Made by a program: the position numbers and the translations under genes. The notes beneath the pieces were generated by a model. It saw nothing but the letters and a program-made list of their open reading frames with translations. It made no database searches and had not been told where the DNA came from. Source: Candidatus Saccharimonadota bacterium (GTDB lineage: Bacteria; Patescibacteriota; Saccharimonadia; Saccharimonadales; Saccharimonadaceae). From it: DNA of 7,692 bases. How positions within the stretch are numbered: position 1 is the stretch's first letter; every line of letters starts with the position of its first letter. Of this stretch, positions 5,516-7,692 are shown in pieces. The stretch spans positions 1 through 7,692 of the forward strand of contig CAJPSU010000030.1 in NCBI GenBank assembly GCA_905373345.1, in the 5' to 3' direction.

Positions 5516-7522
5516 ATGAGAATTAACTTTAAAGAAACTCTGTCTTCATTTTCCAGTTTCTTATATAAAAATCAAGGTTGGATTTTTCCAATAATAGTCT
5601 TATCTGCCCTAATTAGTCTATCTACTCTTCAAATATCTGGTACATCCGCAGGAATATATGACTATCTACTTGGCAAGAAACCAGTAAATCTCATCGCTGG
5701 AAAACCACGACCAATTCGTTCAGATGAATGGGTTGTCACAACTCCATTTGCAGTATCTCAGTATAATAACGGCATGCCAACCCAAAGCAAGAATATTGGT
5801 ATTGGACAAGATATGAGTATTGTAGCTGACGCTCCATACGCAGATTGGAGTATGTTATTTAGACCACATAACCTTATTTTTTTTCTGTTGCCCATAGGGT
5901 TTGCATTTGCCTTTAAATGGTGGTTGTTGTCTGCCGGTTTAGCCTTATCAGTCTATATATTTGTATTATTTTTATATCCACGCAAATACCTCATTGCTAG
6001 TCTGCTCGGATCTATAATGCTCTTCAGTCCTTTTATTCAATGGTGGTATCAATCTGCAACGATTTTACCAATAATTTATGGTCTTTTGGGAATAGTTTCA
6101 GCTGTCAAGTTAATCGAAAGTGGGTGTCGTAGAACCGCAACATACTGGTCTATAGCACTAGCCTACTTAGCGGTATGTTTTGCGCTAGTGATGTATCCAG
6201 CATTTCAATTAACAATTGGCCTTGTTTCTCTCGTAACCCTGTTAGCTATACTACGAGGCAGAGGCACCTTGCATCTTCTTTGGCAACGTCGTAATCTATT
6301 CTTGATATTCGGATCAATCATACTAGCTGGGACTATTATGGGACTATTTTTATGGCAACATAGCGATGCTGTCAAAGCCTCACTAAACACTATCTACCCA
6401 GGGAATCGCAATATTAGTTCTGGGGGTTTTGATGTTTTTCGACTTATTAGTTGGCCGCTAAGCTATCTATTACTGGATGACAATAATTTAATGATACTTG
6501 GCAATAATCAAAGTGAAGTCTCTAACTTCCTACTTATTGGTCTAGTGTTGGTGCCTTTCCTAATTTATTTATCTATAAGATATAAATCCACCTTTTCAAA
6601 ACTTGAAAAATCTATCATTTATATAAGTTCTGGTATCTTTATCTTTATAGCCATACGCATGTTTATACCCATTGGCGACCAGCTGTTTAGTTTACTTGGT
6701 ATGTCAAAAATACCACATGAGCGTTTATTTATTGGCCTCGGGCTAATTAACTTTTTATTACTTTTGGTCGCCGTTTCAAGGCGGTCAAAGAAGCTTCCTA
6801 AAAAATGGTGGAAACCACTGATAAGTATCCAGCAGCTAATATTCCTTGCCATAATTACTATAATCTTTTCAATACTTATATACGCAACGATTCGCCATTA
6901 TAATATACCAAATATAGGACCGCTAGAGTCCGTAGCTGTAATATTGACCTTTAGTGTTTCCTCAACCTTATTACTATCATCATACAAACAACTTCGTATA
7001 GTTGGTCTTGTGGGAGTCCTTTTGTTAAATATTTTATCTACCTATATGGTAAACCCTCTCTACCGAGGAGTCGGTATAACTGATAATGAATTTTCTCGAT
7101 ATATCATGGACGCTGAAAAAAAGGATAATTTTTACTGGGTTGCAAATGATTCATCTGTGCTATCTGCTATCATGGTGGCAAGTGGCGCTGAAGTATATGG
7201 TGGTGTTAACACTTACCCTCAAACAGATATCTGGAGAAGATACTTTCCCAATAGTACTAACGTATTTAACCGCTACGCCCATGTTCGTTTTCTTTTTGAC
7301 TCATCACCCCAAAAGCGTTCACTCAGTCTTATCCAGGACGACTCATTCTTCGTTCATATATCCCCTTGCGATGAAATGCTACACGACCTAAATATACGCT
7401 ATATCGCATCAGAGAGACCGCTTAAATCGAGTTGCCTAGAATCCAACCGAGGTAGAATATTTGATGGCAAAAAAATATATATCTACACCATCAAAAACAA
7501 TAGCACAAATACTCGGGAATAG
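5516..7522 (+). CDS. Large polytopic membrane protein with RPIRSDEW motif, possible surface-glycan role
   Basis: A protein of about 668 residues with roughly 11-13 predicted membrane segments by hydrophobicity: one near residues 21-40, a cluster from about 120 to 270, more up to about 510, then a C-terminal polar region of about 140 residues probably outside the membrane. Conserved-looking motifs in the first loop are RPIRSDEW at 65-72 and DAPYADWSMLFRPHN at 105-119. I recognise this arrangement from uncharacterised large membrane proteins in bacterial cell-surface polysaccharide loci (YfhO-like or GT-C-like), but cannot name a function. A glycosyltransferase using a lipid-linked donor, or a polymerisation/assembly factor, would fit. 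Two cysteines in the C-terminal domain (about 617 and 637) could form a disulphide. I chose ATG at 5516: upstream in-frame TTG 5405 and ATG 5474 overlap the promoter regions and lack a well-spaced ribosome binding site. The chosen ATG also lacks one. The gene is clearly AT-richer than the operon. Stop is TAG. Confidence 0.8.
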   Translation: MRINFKETLSSFSSFLYKNQGWIFPIIVLSALISLSTLQISGTSAGIYDYLLGKKPVNLIAGKPRPIRSDEWVVTTPFAVSQYNNGMPTQSKNIGIGQDMSIVADAPYADWSMLFRPHNLIFFLLPIGFAFAFKWWLLSAGLALSVYIFVLFLYPRKYLIASLLGSIMLFSPFIQWWYQSATILPIIYGLLGIVSAVKLIESGCRRTATYWSIALAYLAVCFALVMYPAFQLTIGLVSLVTLLAILRGRGTLHLLWQRRNLFLIFGSIILAGTIMGLFLWQHSDAVKASLNTIYPGNRNISSGGFDVFRLISWPLSYLLLDDNNLMILGNNQSEVSNFLLIGLVLVPFLIYLSIRYKSTFSKLEKSIIYISSGIFIFIAIRMFIPIGDQLFSLLGMSKIPHERLFIGLGLINFLLLLVAVSRRSKKLPKKWWKPLISIQQLIFLAIITIIFSILIYATIRHYNIPNIGPLESVAVILTFSVSSTLLLSSYKQLRIVGLVGVLLLNILSTYMVNPLYRGVGITDNEFSRYIMDAEKKDNFYWVANDSSVLSAIMVASGAEVYGGVNTYPQTDIWRRYFPNSTNVFNRYAHVRFLFDSSPQKRSLSLIQDDSFFVHISPCDEMLHDLNIRYIASERPLKSSCLESNRGRIFDGKKIYIYTIKNNSTNTRE

Positions 7523-7540
7523 ATAAAGTTACAGTGCCGT

Positions 7541-7594
7541 TTATGTCAGTTGTTTTTTGTTGATATTGTTAGACTTAATGGAGGACTCTTTCAT
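7541..7594 (-). CDS. Possible 17-residue peptide ORF
   Basis: A minus-strand ORF of 17 codons (ATG to TAA), lysine-, serine- and asparagine-rich, with no recognisable motif. It is listed only because its upstream signals are in register: AAGGA at 7607-7603, 8 nt before the ATG, and an extended -10 element at 7629-7621. It could be a small peptide, a leader peptide or chance. I do not assign a function. Confidence 0.2.
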   Translation of the reverse strand: MKESSIKSNNINKKQLT

Positions 7595-7606
7595 GGTTGT
7601 AGTCCT
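7582..7606. repeat. Inverted repeat overlapping small-ORF start / possible weak terminator
   Basis: AGGACT at 7582-7587 and AGTCCT at 7601-7606 form a perfect 6-bp stem with a 13-nt loop. On the plus strand it lies 60 nt after the membrane-protein stop and is followed by TGTTTAACGTTTTA, a poor U-tract, so it would be a weak terminator. On the minus strand the stem includes the Shine-Dalgarno sequence of the 17-codon ORF and the loop holds its ATG, which could limit its translation. Confidence 0.3.
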
Positions 7607-7620
7607 TGTTTAACGTTTTA

Positions 7621-7629
7621 AGTATAGCA
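7621..7629 (-). promoter_or_regulatory. Possible extended -10 promoter at the right end
   Basis: The minus strand reads TGCTATACT, an extended -10 element. A start near 7614 would precede AAGGA (7607-7603) and the ATG at 7594, the same compact arrangement as at the operon promoter. No -35 match at 17 bp (GCGGTG). Suggestive only. Confidence 0.3.
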
Positions 7630-7692
7630 CAATAGAGTCGGTTCACCGCACCAACCCCGAACAGCCCGGCAGTAGCTCGTAGATAGCTATCT

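Noticed and set aside
7578..7613. Plus-strand 11-codon ORF, or 6-codon ORF from ATG 7593 with GGAGG 8 nt upstream
   Set aside because: Too short to support, no downstream gene visible in the window, and it coincides with the inverted repeat.
7640..7656. GGTT...AACC stem resembling a tRNA arm
   Set aside because: Only 4 bp, no neighbouring arms, anticodon or acceptor stem can be assembled.

Overview
The window looks like part of a bacterial cell-surface polysaccharide locus. It holds a glycosyltransferase cut by the left edge, a tightly packed five-gene minus-strand operon for nucleotide-sugar modification, and a large divergent membrane protein. GC content is moderate to low: one sampled line in the aminotransferase gene is 45% GC, and one in the membrane-protein gene is 30%. 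Genes are closely packed, most starts have a good AGGAGG-like ribosome binding site, and the standard code fits. A compact low-to-mid-GC bacterium is likely. A Patescibacteria/Saccharibacteria-like genome or a Firmicute would both fit, but no marker gene settles it.

Layout. Positions 1-681 (+) are the C-terminal part of a GT2 glycosyltransferase with two C-terminal membrane segments. It meets the minus-strand operon tail to tail with one base between the stop codons. In transcription order the operon, right to left, is: a DegT/AryC1-type PLP aminotransferase (5383-4289), a Gfo/Idh-type sugar dehydrogenase (4296-3301), an ATP-grasp ligase (3292-2210), an extended SDR epimerase/dehydratase (2210-1326) and a HAD phosphatase (1333-683). 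Adjacent genes overlap by 1 or 8 bases or are 8 bases apart, which suggests translational coupling. A likely extended -10 promoter and a near-perfect Shine-Dalgarno sequence precede the first gene. On the other side of a 132-bp divergent intergenic region, 5516-7522 (+) encodes an approximately 668-residue polytopic membrane protein with an RPIRSDEW motif. The last 170 bp hold no clear gene, only a possible short minus-strand ORF with its own signals, a small inverted repeat and an edge palindrome.

How the genes may work together. The dehydrogenase and aminotransferase pair suggests oxidation of an NDP-sugar, probably at C3, followed by transamination to an amino sugar. No acyltransferase is visible. 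The ATP-grasp enzyme, with the SDR and HAD, might therefore attach a carboxylate to that amine or build a further precursor. The GT2 enzyme and the polytopic membrane protein could act in transfer or assembly of the glycan at the membrane. This pathway is an inference.

The most notable signal is the HAD gene. It has no ATG, GTG or TTG at a sensible place. The only start with a well-placed Shine-Dalgarno sequence is an ATA codon, in the same 8-base overlap arrangement used elsewhere in the operon.
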